Assembly (NCBI GenBank): GCA_002353485.1 | Contig: DEJS01000020.1 | Span: 1-63,608, forward strand | DNA length: 63,608 bases | From: Prevotella sp. UBA2742 | GTDB lineage: Bacteria; Bacteroidota; Bacteroidia; Bacteroidales; Bacteroidaceae | Direction of reading: 5' to 3' | Shown here: piece after piece, positions 17,143 to 24,812 of the stretch | Numbering within the stretch: the first letter of the stretch is position 1 | Layout of the letters: every line of letters begins with the position of its first letter | Program-made: the position numbers and the translations under genes | The notes under the pieces: generated by a model | Told to the model about the DNA's origin: nothing | The model's input: the letters and a program-made list of their open reading frames with translations, nothing else | Databases searched by the model: none

Positions 17143-17946
17143 ATGCTAAGATTTCTCTCTTTTGGTAGTGGAAGTAGCGGTAACTGCTATTTGCTGGCGA
17201 CTCCGAATGACGCCCTGCTTATTGATGTCGGAGTAGGCTTGCGAGGCCTGAAGAAGGCTTGCAGGGACTACGGGATTAGCCTGTCGCAGATACATCATGT
17301 GCTGGTTACTCACGACCATGCTGACCATATAAAGTCTGTCGGCTCGTTTAGCCATGACTATCACGTTCCAGTTTATGCCATCCGCGAGGTGCACCAGGGC
17401 ATTAACCGCAACTATTGTGTTACGCAGAAGCTGGCGCCTGAGATGACGCGTATTCTTGATGCCGGAACCACTGTCCAGATAGGAGATTTCCTGGTAACGC
17501 CCTTCACTGTGCCTCACGACAGTTCGGGCAATGTGGGCTATTTTATCGAGGCCGAGGGCACTAACTTCTGCATCATCACCGATGCTGGCATGGTGACCGA
17601 CGAAATGAAGTCGTATATTCAGCGTGCCCGTCATCTGGTCATCGAGGCCAATCACGACACAGAGATGGTGATGAGCGGACCGTATCCGAAGTTTCTCAAG
17701 GACCGTATCCTTTCTTCTACGGGACATCTCTCTAACCGCGATTGTGCCCAGGCCGTCGTAGACAACATGTCCGACTTTCTGCAGCACATCTGGCTGTGCC
17801 ACCTCAGCGAAGAAAACAACCACCCCGAGCTGGCACGCAAAACCGTGGAGACCGTGCTTCGCAGCTACGGAGTCATTGCCGGTACTGACGTCCAGTTAGA
17901 GGTGCTAAAGCGGACTACGCCTACTGGTCCGTTCGACCTGACGTAG
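17143..17946 (+). CDS. MBL-fold metallohydrolase, YycJ/WalJ-like
   Basis: A 267-residue metallo-beta-lactamase-fold hydrolase. It starts FLSFGSGSSGNCYLL, typical of the YycJ/YycI-locus hydrolase group, followed by LLIDVG, THDHADHIKSV with the metal ligands H-x-H-x-D-H (about residues 64-69), VPHDSSGNVGYFIE and ITDAGMV. The terminal histidine lies in LCHLSEENNHPE. Relatives act as exonucleases or in cell-wall control; the substrate here is unknown. The start was placed downstream of the promoter box. The stop codon lies 4 bases before a palindromic repeat cluster that fills the whole gap to the convergent kinase gene. Confidence 0.88.
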   Translation: MLRFLSFGSGSSGNCYLLATPNDALLIDVGVGLRGLKKACRDYGISLSQIHHVLVTHDHADHIKSVGSFSHDYHVPVYAIREVHQGINRNYCVTQKLAPEMTRILDAGTTVQIGDFLVTPFTVPHDSSGNVGYFIEAEGTNFCIITDAGMVTDEMKSYIQRARHLVIEANHDTEMVMSGPYPKFLKDRILSSTGHLSNRDCAQAVVDNMSDFLQHIWLCHLSEENNHPELARKTVETVLRSYGVIAGTDVQLEVLKRTTPTGPFDLT

Positions 17947-17950
17947 TCTG

Positions 17951-18115
17951 CCATTGCAATGCAACGCCACACTCTGACCAACGGTCAGAGAACGCCACAC
18001 TTTGACCATTGCAATGCAACGCCACACTCTGACCAACGGTCAGAGAACGCCACACTTTGACCACTGGTCAAAGAATGGTCAAAGATTGCTAATATACACT
18101 CTGACCAGTGGTCAG
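17951..18115. repeat. Palindromic repeat cluster, site A
   Basis: Two perfect 55-bp tandem copies (17951-18005 and 18006-18060), each carrying CTCTGACCAACGGTCAGAG (17972-17990, 18027-18045). They are followed by CTTTGACCACTGGTCAAAG (18055-18073) and CTCTGACCAGTGGTCAG (18099-18115). The arms change together from CTCTGACC/GGTCAGAG to CTTTGACC/GGTCAAAG, so pairing is kept. The cluster occupies the whole gap between two convergent genes, and its last arm contains the stop codon of the kinase gene. Confidence 0.95.
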
Positions 18116-18753
18116 CCGATGTACATCATGATAATGTTGGCTATTTCCTCCTCCGTCTTGCCGGCAGAGTCGATGACAAGGTTGTAGTTGCGGGTGTCAT
18201 AACGCGTCGTTCCGGTGTATTTCTGCACGTAGTTCTCGCGTTGTGTATCTACGTCATTGATAATCTGTTCTGCCTCTTCTGCCGTAATGTTGCGTTTGCG
18301 CATTACGCGTTGTATGCGCTGTTCCTTAGGTGCCTGGATGAGTATACTCAGGTGGTTGGGGTGGTTACGGAAGACGTAGAAACCACTCCTTCCGGCTACT
18401 ACGCACGACTCTGTCTCTGCAATGCCCTTCAGTATTTCCTGTTCTGTCATGAACATTTCGTCGGTGGTAAGCAAATCAGGCTCGTTGGTAACGGAATACT
18501 TCTGGTTGGGGTTGTTGGAAAGTGCATAGCCCATGCCTATCAGGCGCTTGAAGTCGGCCCACCAGCTGTGGCTGCGCCCTTTCAGACTCTCTATCTCTTC
18601 TACCGTCAGGTTGTATTTCTTCTCCAAGGCCTTGATTAGTGCCTTGTCGTAGAAGGGTACTCCTAACTTCTCTGCCAGTTTTTCACCCACGGTACGACCG
18701 CCGGAACCCAGTTCACGGTTGATGGTAATGATAAATTTTTCCTTTCTGTTCAT
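18112..18753 (-). CDS. Cytidylate kinase-like family protein
   Basis: A 213-residue P-loop kinase-like protein (cytidylate kinase-like family, distinct from Cmk). ITINRELGSGGRTVGEKLAEKLG (residues about 9-31) is the nucleotide-binding loop with the family's ELGSGG form. VPFYDKALIKA, CVVAGRSGFYVF, RIQRVMRKRNITAEEAEQIINDVDTQRENYVQKYTG and NLVIDSAGKTEEEIANII follow. The true substrate of this family is not established. The TGA stop at 18114-18112 is provided by the terminal arm of the repeat cluster, so the repeat may have set the present C terminus. Confidence 0.88.
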   Translation of the reverse strand: MNRKEKFIITINRELGSGGRTVGEKLAEKLGVPFYDKALIKALEKKYNLTVEEIESLKGRSHSWWADFKRLIGMGYALSNNPNQKYSVTNEPDLLTTDEMFMTEQEILKGIAETESCVVAGRSGFYVFRNHPNHLSILIQAPKEQRIQRVMRKRNITAEEAEQIINDVDTQRENYVQKYTGTTRYDTRNYNLVIDSAGKTEEEIANIIMMYIG

Positions 18754-18830
18754 ATTACGATATAGTTTTTTAGAATCATTAATACCGACATAGTTTAACC
18801 GATTGTTTCAGAGTGTAATATTTTAGATTG

Positions 18831-18861
18831 CAAATATAGCAATTATAAACGAAATAACAAA
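18831..18861 (-). promoter_or_regulatory. Promoter of the cytidylate kinase-like gene
   Basis: On the minus strand TTTG (18861-18858), 19 bases, TATATTTG (18838-18831): consensus spacing and boxes, about 75 bases before the ATG. Confidence 0.7.
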
Positions 18862-18922
18862 GAAAACTGGAAAGAAATGTAGAATAGTATTTGTATGGTA
18901 CTTTTAAAATTTGCAATTTTAC

Positions 18923-18994
18923 TTTCAAAATTTGCAATATCTTCAATGCCGGTCGTAATTTATATACGTATTTAAAAGAATATGCTTACCTTTG
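18923..18994 (+). promoter_or_regulatory. Minus-7 box and upstream shared motif
   Basis: TACCTTTG at 18987-18994 lies 15 bases before the GNAT start. At 18923-18941 is TTTCAAAATTTGCAATATC, a motif that recurs upstream of the PAP2 gene (20562) and the Kef-type gene (26358) at similar distances from their minus-7 boxes. Confidence 0.5.
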
Positions 18995-19009
18995 TCTCCA
19001 ATAATAACT

Positions 19010-19546
19010 ATGGTAATTCTCAGGAAACTCTCACAGGACCATTCTGATGCCTTGTTGGTCATGAAGCTTTATCTTAAAACGTTCCCGTCGCGGGAGCGTA
19101 TAGATTTATCTGTATTGTTTGAGCGCATGCCGGCAACTCTTTTGGGCATTTATACAGATAAGGACGCATTGTGTTTTGCTGGTTTCTTTATTGTTATTGA
19201 GGAAGAGTCGATAGTTCATCTTCAATATTTTGCCATTTGTCCTGAGATGCGTTCTACGGATATTGACAGTCAGGCACTGCAGGCTTTGATGCAAATGTAT
19301 GGTGGAAGACCATTGATGGTGACTTACGAGAATATTTGTCACCCCGATGACCACCCCGACAGGCGCGATTACCGACGGACGTTCTACCTGAAGAACGGTT
19401 TCCATGAATGCCCGTGGTATGCGCTGTATGGTGATACCCAATACGGATTAGCCAGTTCTGCAGAAAAGGTAAATGACGTGGTGATAGGACATCTGCTACA
19501 TCTGTACCAGTCGTTTAACACGAATTTCTATACGCATACTCGTTAG
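19010..19546 (+). CDS. GNAT-family N-acetyltransferase
   Basis: A 178-residue GNAT-like protein. VILRKLSQDHSDALLVMKLYLKTFPSRERID forms the first strand and helices. CFAGFFIVIEEESIVHLQYFAICPEMRSTDIDSQALQALM carries the central strands and the position of the acetyl-CoA-binding loop, although a textbook Q/R-x-x-G-x-G/A is not obvious. LMVTYENICHPDDHPDRRDYRRTFYLKNGFHEC ends with the usual R-x-x-FY-x-x-x-GF arrangement. I used ATG 19010, as the upstream TTG lies inside the minus-7 box. The substrate is unknown. Confidence 0.75.
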   Translation: MVILRKLSQDHSDALLVMKLYLKTFPSRERIDLSVLFERMPATLLGIYTDKDALCFAGFFIVIEEESIVHLQYFAICPEMRSTDIDSQALQALMQMYGGRPLMVTYENICHPDDHPDRRDYRRTFYLKNGFHECPWYALYGDTQYGLASSAEKVNDVVIGHLLHLYQSFNTNFYTHTR

Positions 19547-19561
19547 ATTTTTCCCTTTTAC

Positions 19562-19593
19562 TTTGCTTATCTTTATTTTATTTCGTATCTTTG
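19562..19593 (+). promoter_or_regulatory. Promoter of the unknown exported protein
   Basis: TTTG (19562-19565), 20 bases, TATCTTTG (19586-19593), then five bases to the ATG at 19599. One of the best promoter matches in the window, and it predicts a leaderless transcript. Confidence 0.75.
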
Positions 19594-19598
19594 CTGCG

Positions 19599-20537
19599 AT
19601 GAACGGCTGGAATAGGATATCGCTGCGTTTCTTTTTTATCGTCACGCTTCTGTGTGTGACGGCTTTGATTGCAATGCCACACTCTGACCTGCGGTCTGAG
19701 ATTGCAATGCAACGCCACACTCTGACCACTGGTCAGAGAATGCCACACTCTGACCTGCGGTCAGAGATTGCTCGTGCCCAGGAGAATGACAGCATTGCTT
19801 ATTCTCTCAACTTGCCAGAAACGGTGGTGCTGGCTGACGGTATGACATTCGAAGAATACCTGCTGAAACAGGTGCTCGCACATGCCAAGCCCTTGAAGAA
19901 GCGGATAGAGATGCTTGACTATACAGTAACCTGTCAGCTGGAGAAGGACATAGACTTGACGACGTTTCCGCACCGGCGTACCATCACCTTTGCTGCGCGA
20001 CTGGCAGGGTATGGCCCCATCGTGTCGGCTCTTAGGGAACACAAGTACTTTAGCATCACGATGGCCGAGGATGTGCACTTCAGAAAGGGCAAGATAACGA
20101 CTTCGAACGTACGTATGGTTGAGATGAAACAGCAATTGACGGAGAAACAGATAGCATCGTTCTTAAAGCACGACGGAATGCTGAGTGCTAACGTGTATGA
20201 TGCGTTCTATAAGAAGGTGCGTGAGAAAGTGAAGCAACTTCAGAAGCTGCGCAGAAAGAAGAAGGAGACTGGCATGGAATATAGCGGAAGCTATACGGCG
20301 GGCGGTCGGACCTTCTACGTGGTGAAGCTGGATAACATGCGGGTAGACATTGCTGACGGCTGTTGGCAGATATCGCGCATCAACTATCAGGAAGGTCAGA
20401 ACAATATGTACTACGAGTTTAAGGAAGTGCGTCCGAATCTCTTCCTGCTCAGTCACGGTCGTGCGAAACTGTATCTGGACAGGGAAAAATGGCCTAAAGG
20501 TTATCTCACTATGAAGATGAAATATGACTATCGATGA
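19599..20537 (+). CDS. Exported protein of unknown function with repeat insertion
   Basis: A 312-residue protein with an N-terminal signal (RFFFIVTLLCVTALIA, residues 10-25). Residues about 26-58 are translated from inserted palindromic repeats (PHSDLRSE twice, QRHTLTTGQR once). Taking out the 99 bases between the outer ATTGC copies would restore ALIARAQENDS, a normal signal-peptidase site (ARA). The mature part, EEYLLKQVLAHAKPLKKRIEMLDYTVTCQLEKDID onward, has strands, a basic helix (KLRRKKKETG) and a beta-rich end (NPFLLSHGR-like, KGYLTMKMKYDY). I do not recognise a family. It is probably periplasmic. Confidence 0.75.
   Translation: MNGWNRISLRFFFIVTLLCVTALIAMPHSDLRSEIAMQRHTLTTGQRMPHSDLRSEIARAQENDSIAYSLNLPETVVLADGMTFEEYLLKQVLAHAKPLKKRIEMLDYTVTCQLEKDIDLTTFPHRRTITFAARLAGYGPIVSALREHKYFSITMAEDVHFRKGKITTSNVRMVEMKQQLTEKQIASFLKHDGMLSANVYDAFYKKVREKVKQLQKLRRKKKETGMEYSGSYTAGGRTFYVVKLDNMRVDIADGCWQISRINYQEGQNNMYYEFKEVRPNLFLLSHGRAKLYLDREKWPKGYLTMKMKYDYR
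19668..19771. repeat. Palindromic repeat cluster, site B (inside a gene)
   Basis: Three palindromes: CTCTGACCTGCGGTCTGAG (19682-19700), CTCTGACCACTGGTCAGAG (19720-19738) and CTCTGACCTGCGGTCAGAG (19748-19766). ATTGC occurs at 19668, 19701 and 19767, giving unit lengths of 33 and 66 bases. All are multiples of three, so the frame of the host gene is preserved. Confidence 0.95.
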
Positions 20538-20561
20538 ATGGGCTGAGGAGTGTTTTATGAT

Positions 20562-20652
20562 TTCAAAATCTGCAAAATCTGTTTCAATATATTCATTATC
20601 TACTATTTTTCCCTTTCCAATGCTAGTATTTGGAAAATTTTGCTTATCTTTG
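20562..20652 (+). promoter_or_regulatory. Minus-7 box and shared upstream motif of the PAP2 gene
   Basis: TATCTTTG at 20645-20652, about 60 bases before the ATG. Upstream, TTTCAAAATCTGCAAAATCT starts at 20562, a near copy of the motif at 18923 and 26358. Both lie in the 177-base gap after the unknown exported protein. Confidence 0.5.
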
Positions 20653-20714
20653 CACTCGTTATCAGCAGAAACAGCGACGACAAGAGTTCCTTCTGCAGAT
20701 GTATAAATCACATT

Positions 20715-21416
20715 ATGATGAAAAAAGGCTTTATAATATATGGTATAGCGTATTTGCTATTGTTGATGTTCGTGGTGGGATTGCTGTATTCGTATCCGAA
20801 ACTTGAACTTCACCTTCTGCTGAATTCATATCATACGAAGCTGCAAGACGTCTTTTTCACCTATTACTCTATGCTGGCAGAAGGCCCGATATATGTCTTG
20901 GGACTGCTTCCCATTCTATGGAAGCATATAAAGCTAACCCTTTTCTTTGCGTTAAGCGAGTTGTCGGGTGGGGCGGTGTTGCAGCTGCTGAAAGCCCTTT
21001 TCGACATGCCACGTCCTGCAAGTGCGTTCGAGAATTGCCCTGACATGGTACTGCCGGTGGTGGAAGGCGTCAGCATGCATCATAGCAACTCGTTCCCGTC
21101 TGGGCACGCCTCTACTTTCTTTGTTTTTTGCACATGCTATGCCATCTTTCTGGCATATCACCATCATAGCAGTGCCAGACGAAACGGCCGCAAGTCGCTG
21201 TACATGTCAGGTTTCCCGTCGTTGCTACTTTTGTTGCTTGCGGCATTAGGGGCCTACTCGCGTGTCTATCTTTCGCAACACTTCCTGTCTGATGTCTGCG
21301 TAGGCAGCCTCATAGGCTTCATAACCCCATGCCTGTTATTTTACTTTGGGAAAAACAAGATTCTGAGATTGCAACGCCACACTCTGACTAGCGGTCAGAG
21401 AATCACGTCGGAATAA
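20715..21416 (+). CDS. PAP2-family membrane phosphatase
   Basis: A 233-residue membrane protein with about six hydrophobic helices and the full PAP2 signature: KALFDMPRP (K-x6-RP), PSGHAS (around residue 130) and SRVYLSQHFLSDV (SR-x5-H-x3-D). Such enzymes dephosphorylate lipid phosphates such as undecaprenyl pyrophosphate or lipid A from the periplasmic side. The frame is open upstream, but hydrophobic helix 1 begins just after the ATG at 20715 (a second ATG is at 20718). The C terminus LQRHTLTSGQRI is encoded by a palindromic repeat copy, in the same reading frame as one repeat in the preceding gene. Confidence 0.88.
   Translation: MMKKGFIIYGIAYLLLLMFVVGLLYSYPKLELHLLLNSYHTKLQDVFFTYYSMLAEGPIYVLGLLPILWKHIKLTLFFALSELSGGAVLQLLKALFDMPRPASAFENCPDMVLPVVEGVSMHHSNSFPSGHASTFFVFCTCYAIFLAYHHHSSARRNGRKSLYMSGFPSLLLLLLAALGAYSRVYLSQHFLSDVCVGSLIGFITPCLLFYFGKNKILRLQRHTLTSGQRITSE
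21371..21402. repeat. Palindromic repeat, site C
   Basis: A single copy starting GCAACGCCACA with palindrome CTCTGACTAGCGGTCAGAG (21382-21400, seven paired bases). It lies in frame at the 3' end of the PAP2 gene. Confidence 0.9.
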
Positions 21417-21944
21417 CTTGTTTTTAATGTTGGCTGCGGCGCAGATTGGATATGCATTCCTCAAAATCAGCTAATTATATTCTGAGAGTCAAACATATAT
21501 GGACACAGAGAAAGGCGATATGGTGTTGCAAAGTTGCAAAGTTGCAAAATAAATCGGCTGATATTCTCATACTATACTATTTTTTTTTCTACTATATACC
21601 CTCAATTTTTCCAAAAAAGTTTGCAACTTTGCAACTTTGTACATCATTCGAATGATAATCCTTTTATTTTCAGGCACTTATTAGTTCTGTTAAGGTTGTT
21701 GCAAAGTTGTTGCAAAGTTGTTGCAAAGTTTTTGGTGGCATCACTTTGCAACAGTCTATGACTATTTTTTAGGTCTGCTGACTTTTATCGGAGCAAACCA
21801 GGACTTTCATACGGACAAGCCAGGGGTTTCATACGATGAAACTCCTTTCCATGGCAAAGGCACTACTGGCACAAGAATAGTGACTGGAAAAAAGAATGAA
21901 CGGAATTTTTGTAATAAAGGCTTGTTTAATTGGAAAGAATTTCG
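21417..21944. other. Repeat-rich untranslated stretch
   Basis: About 530 bases with no convincing gene. It contains the GTTGCAAAG inverted repeat and cluster (listed separately) and ends in the promoter of the DUF2975 gene. Open frames here are short and interrupted by the repeats. Confidence 0.6.
21529..21760. repeat. GTTGCAAA repeats and 20-bp inverted repeat
   Basis: CAAAGTTGCAAAGTTGCAAA (21529-21548) is the exact reverse complement of TTTGCAACTTTGCAACTTTG (21620-21639), with a 71-base T-rich spacer. A third block at 21698-21730 has three GTTGCAAAG units at 12-base spacing, and a further ACTTTGCAAC lies near 21751. A transcript could form a long hairpin. Confidence 0.9.
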
Positions 21945-21952
21945 TATCTTTG
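21945..21952 (+). promoter_or_regulatory. Minus-7 box of the DUF2975 gene
   Basis: TATCTTTG with TTG 20 bases upstream; leader of about 35 bases before the ATG at 21991. Confidence 0.6.
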
Positions 21953-21990
21953 CTGTCGCAAAACAAGACATAAGTAAAAATAATGAAAAT

Positions 21991-22443
21991 ATGAAAAGGT
22001 ATATTAATATTTTATGTGTGCTGATACTGGCACTGACACTTGTTGATTTGATTTCGACTTTTTTCCTCAGTAGTGGAGATGTGAGTACCAGTGTCGATCC
22101 CAAATCAGTTTCTTTAGGAACTGCTCTTTTCGTGTTGTTTGTTTTGTTGTTGGCCTTATGTGCTATTGTTGTTGCATTCGTTTGCTTTATCAAGTTTATC
22201 CTGAACGTAAACCGAAACGAAGTGTTTACCCAAAAGAATATCAGCCTGCTTCGTAAGTATGGTGTTTGCGCCCTGGCTTGCGGTGTTTGCGTGGCTTGTG
22301 TCAGCGTTATAATAGGCATCGAGCCTGGTGTGGCTGTAAGTGACAGCCTTGATGCGCTGGGCGAAGGTTTATTCGCACTGCTGATGAGCGAGGTGTTCGT
22401 CATAGGGCTTAATATGCAGGAGGGAAAGAACGTTGCTGTGTGA
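21991..22443 (+). CDS. DUF2975 membrane protein
   Basis: A 150-residue protein with four hydrophobic helices: residues about 5-26, 46-74, 92-114 and 128-142. Between the second and third comes the DUF2975 segment NRNEVFTQKNISLLRKYG. DUF2975 proteins often sit beside a small HTH regulator; here the neighbour, 50 bases downstream, is a membrane AraC regulator. The function is unknown. The start was set at the ATG following the promoter; the upstream open frame contains no plausible N terminus. Confidence 0.8.
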   Translation: MKRYINILCVLILALTLVDLISTFFLSSGDVSTSVDPKSVSLGTALFVLFVLLLALCAIVVAFVCFIKFILNVNRNEVFTQKNISLLRKYGVCALACGVCVACVSVIIGIEPGVAVSDSLDALGEGLFALLMSEVFVIGLNMQEGKNVAV

Positions 22444-22493
22444 AATAATCTAAACAAAAGGAATAGAATAAGAAAACTGGAGAGCATGTAGCC

Positions 22494-23573
22494 ATGTTCG
22501 AGCAACACATCCGAGAAGACATCCTGTTTTGCATGTTTTACGCCGGCGTGGCTACGCTGTCTATGATAGCCAGCATTTATCTGCTGCTGCGACGTGGCAA
22601 CGCCTTTGCTCCTGGCATTACGACTTCGGTACGTTTGCGGCGGTGGACCGCAGCACTCTTTGCAGCCTTGTCACTTAGCCATGTGTGGTATGTACCGATT
22701 CTTTATACAAAAGCTGTGAACGATGTGAAACATGTCTATTTTATCGGCGGCTTGCTTGACAGCATGACGGTGTTTCCCTTGGCTATCATCGTACTGCTCA
22801 CCATGCTGCAAGACCGGCGACGGCCATTATGGCCTGTGGGCGTAATGGCTGCACCACTGGTGGCAGGTATGTCGTTTACCGTGGCTAGAAGCAGTGACAC
22901 ACTTCTGCCGCTGTTGTATGTCTATCTGCTGATTCTTGGTGTAGGTTTTATCGTTTATATGCTTCGTGCTTTAAGGCAGTATGGCCGTTGGCTGCGCGAC
23001 AACTATGCCGATTTGGAGCACAAAGAGGTCTGGCAAAGCTTTGCGGTGCTGGCCTCCATCTTGTTGCTGTTTGGTATTTATATCATCGACACCGTAGGAC
23101 CGATTTACATTTACGTCGTTCAGGTAATCGAAATGGTGTTGGTATGCTATCTGCTGTGGCGAGTAGAGACGCTGAGCGACCTGAGTATTCAGCAGCCGCA
23201 AGTCATGGTGACTGAAGTTACCGCAACAGCTAACGACGAAATTGCCCTTTTGCTGAAGGAACATTGTGTAGACACCCGGCTTTACCTGCAGCACGACTTG
23301 ACGCTCCAGCAGCTGGCCAAAGCCATAGGCATCAACCGCTACTACCTCAGCCAGTATTTTTCGCGTCAGGGCACAACGTACAATGCCTATATCAATGGGC
23401 TGCGTATTGACTATTTTGTCAGGCTCTATCATGAGGCAGCCAGCGCTCAGCGCCCCTTTACCACCAAACAACTGGCATACGACAGCGGATATCGTAGCTA
23501 TAGCACCTTCAGCCTTGCCTTCAAGCAGCGTACCGGGCAGAACGTGACGTCATGGATGCGTAATCATAATTAA
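22494..23573 (+). CDS. Membrane-anchored AraC-family regulator
   Basis: A 359-residue protein. The first 230 residues hold six or seven hydrophobic helices (from ILFCMFYAGVATLSMIASIYLLL to VVQVIEMVLVCYLLW). The last 110 are an AraC DNA-binding domain: LQQLAKAIGINRYYLSQYFSRQGTTYNAYINGLRI is the first HTH and TKQLAYDSGYRSYSTFSLAFKQRTGQNVTSWM the second. This is a one-component sensor that would bind DNA from the membrane. The ligand and targets are unknown; the DUF2975 and DUF4421 genes beside it are candidates for control. Confidence 0.9.
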   Translation: MFEQHIREDILFCMFYAGVATLSMIASIYLLLRRGNAFAPGITTSVRLRRWTAALFAALSLSHVWYVPILYTKAVNDVKHVYFIGGLLDSMTVFPLAIIVLLTMLQDRRRPLWPVGVMAAPLVAGMSFTVARSSDTLLPLLYVYLLILGVGFIVYMLRALRQYGRWLRDNYADLEHKEVWQSFAVLASILLLFGIYIIDTVGPIYIYVVQVIEMVLVCYLLWRVETLSDLSIQQPQVMVTEVTATANDEIALLLKEHCVDTRLYLQHDLTLQQLAKAIGINRYYLSQYFSRQGTTYNAYINGLRIDYFVRLYHEAASAQRPFTTKQLAYDSGYRSYSTFSLAFKQRTGQNVTSWMRNHN

Positions 23574-23631
23574 GTAAAAAGGCAAGGAAATCAGAAGGTA
23601 AGAGTCATTAAGTCAAGACAATGGGAAAGAA

Positions 23632-24765
23632 ATGAAATCATTGAAGTATATAATACTTTTTTTCAGCCTATGCATCAGCGGACAGACGATGGGGCAGGGG
23701 GTGGTAGTTACTTTTGTCAAGAAACTGGGAACGCTGATAGACTCCATGTCAGTGAAGGGTGTTGACCGGAACTATATAGAAGCGCCTAAGCGCCCTTGGC
23801 AGTTTATAATGAGGGGCAACCTCAGCCAAAGCATCGTGAGCATGAAGACTCATGGCGAGGTGTTAGGTGAAGATTACGACACCCATGCGAAACTGAAGAC
23901 TGTACCCTCGCAGTACATCGGTGTCTGGGCAGGCTACAGAGGCTATGGTTTGGGCTACACGGTGAACGTCGGTGGAGACAAGGGTAGCAGCTTCACCATC
24001 GGTGCCACTGGAGGGTCGTATGGCATCAATATCCGCATCCACTCGTTTGACAACAGCCATCCTAACATTGACATGGACTATGAATTCCTTACCGAGGAAG
24101 ACCTGGAGGAAATGAAGAAAATAGATTTTATCGACCCCATCCATGTGAACACCGTTCTTGCCGATGGCTACTATCTCTTCAACGGCAAGAAGTTCTCCTA
24201 TGCCGCTGCCTACGACCAGTCAGTTATACAGAAACGCTCGGCGGGTTCGCTCATGGCAGGGGCGATGTTCAACTATACCCATATCGACTATGCCAAGGAC
24301 TCTAATGCCGACTTGGTATACCTCATGCACGGACTTGGACAAGTAAAACTGTGGCAAGGCAGTGTCGGCGTAGGCTATGCTTACAACTGGGTACCCGCGA
24401 GCGGGCTGCTTGTCAACGTCATGGTCATGCCTATGCTGACCTTTGTCAACAAGCTTAAAGCCTACGGCTATGAGACCAACATCCCGGACATGATGGAAGA
24501 CGACATGTTCTGGAACGACAAGATATCGTATGAGGAGTGGGACAAGTGGTATTATGCCAATGCTCATATAAGTCACATGGCCGACGAGACCTTTAACAGC
24601 GGGGTAAGCATCGGCTTCGACGGCCGCGTGTCGCTGACCTACAACGTCGGGCGCTATTTCTTTAATGCCTACGGCCAATTCAACAACATTCGCTATAGCC
24701 ACAACGACACCAAAGGCTATCTGAACGACTGGTTCGTCAACACCTCTATTGGTATCAGGCTGTAA
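23632..24765 (+). CDS. DUF4421 family envelope protein
   Basis: A 377-residue protein with a signal peptide (KYIILFFSLCISGQTMGQG) and the DUF4421 pattern. After VDRNYIEAPKRPWQFIMRGNLSQS come alternating strand segments such as SQYIGVWAGYRGYGLGYTVNVG and SFTIGATGGSYGINIRIH, later GSVGVGYAYNWVPASGLLVNVMVMPM, and a last strand FVNTSIGIRL. This looks like an outer membrane barrel; the role is unknown. It follows the AraC regulator by 58 bases and may belong to its regulon. Confidence 0.75.
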   Translation: MKSLKYIILFFSLCISGQTMGQGVVVTFVKKLGTLIDSMSVKGVDRNYIEAPKRPWQFIMRGNLSQSIVSMKTHGEVLGEDYDTHAKLKTVPSQYIGVWAGYRGYGLGYTVNVGGDKGSSFTIGATGGSYGINIRIHSFDNSHPNIDMDYEFLTEEDLEEMKKIDFIDPIHVNTVLADGYYLFNGKKFSYAAAYDQSVIQKRSAGSLMAGAMFNYTHIDYAKDSNADLVYLMHGLGQVKLWQGSVGVGYAYNWVPASGLLVNVMVMPMLTFVNKLKAYGYETNIPDMMEDDMFWNDKISYEEWDKWYYANAHISHMADETFNSGVSIGFDGRVSLTYNVGRYFFNAYGQFNNIRYSHNDTKGYLNDWFVNTSIGIRL

Positions 24766-24812
24766 AAATGCATCAAAATGTAATATATGACTAAAACACA
24801 AGTACTTATAAA

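Noticed and set aside
17951..18115. CRISPR array
   Set aside because: The two 55-bp copies are adjacent without unique spacers, the third unit diverges, and no cas gene is present; the units are palindromic elements.
21718..22443. 241-residue version of the DUF2975 protein
   Set aside because: The upstream 91 codons cover the GTTGCAAA repeat and the promoter box; the hydrophobic N terminus starts at 21991.
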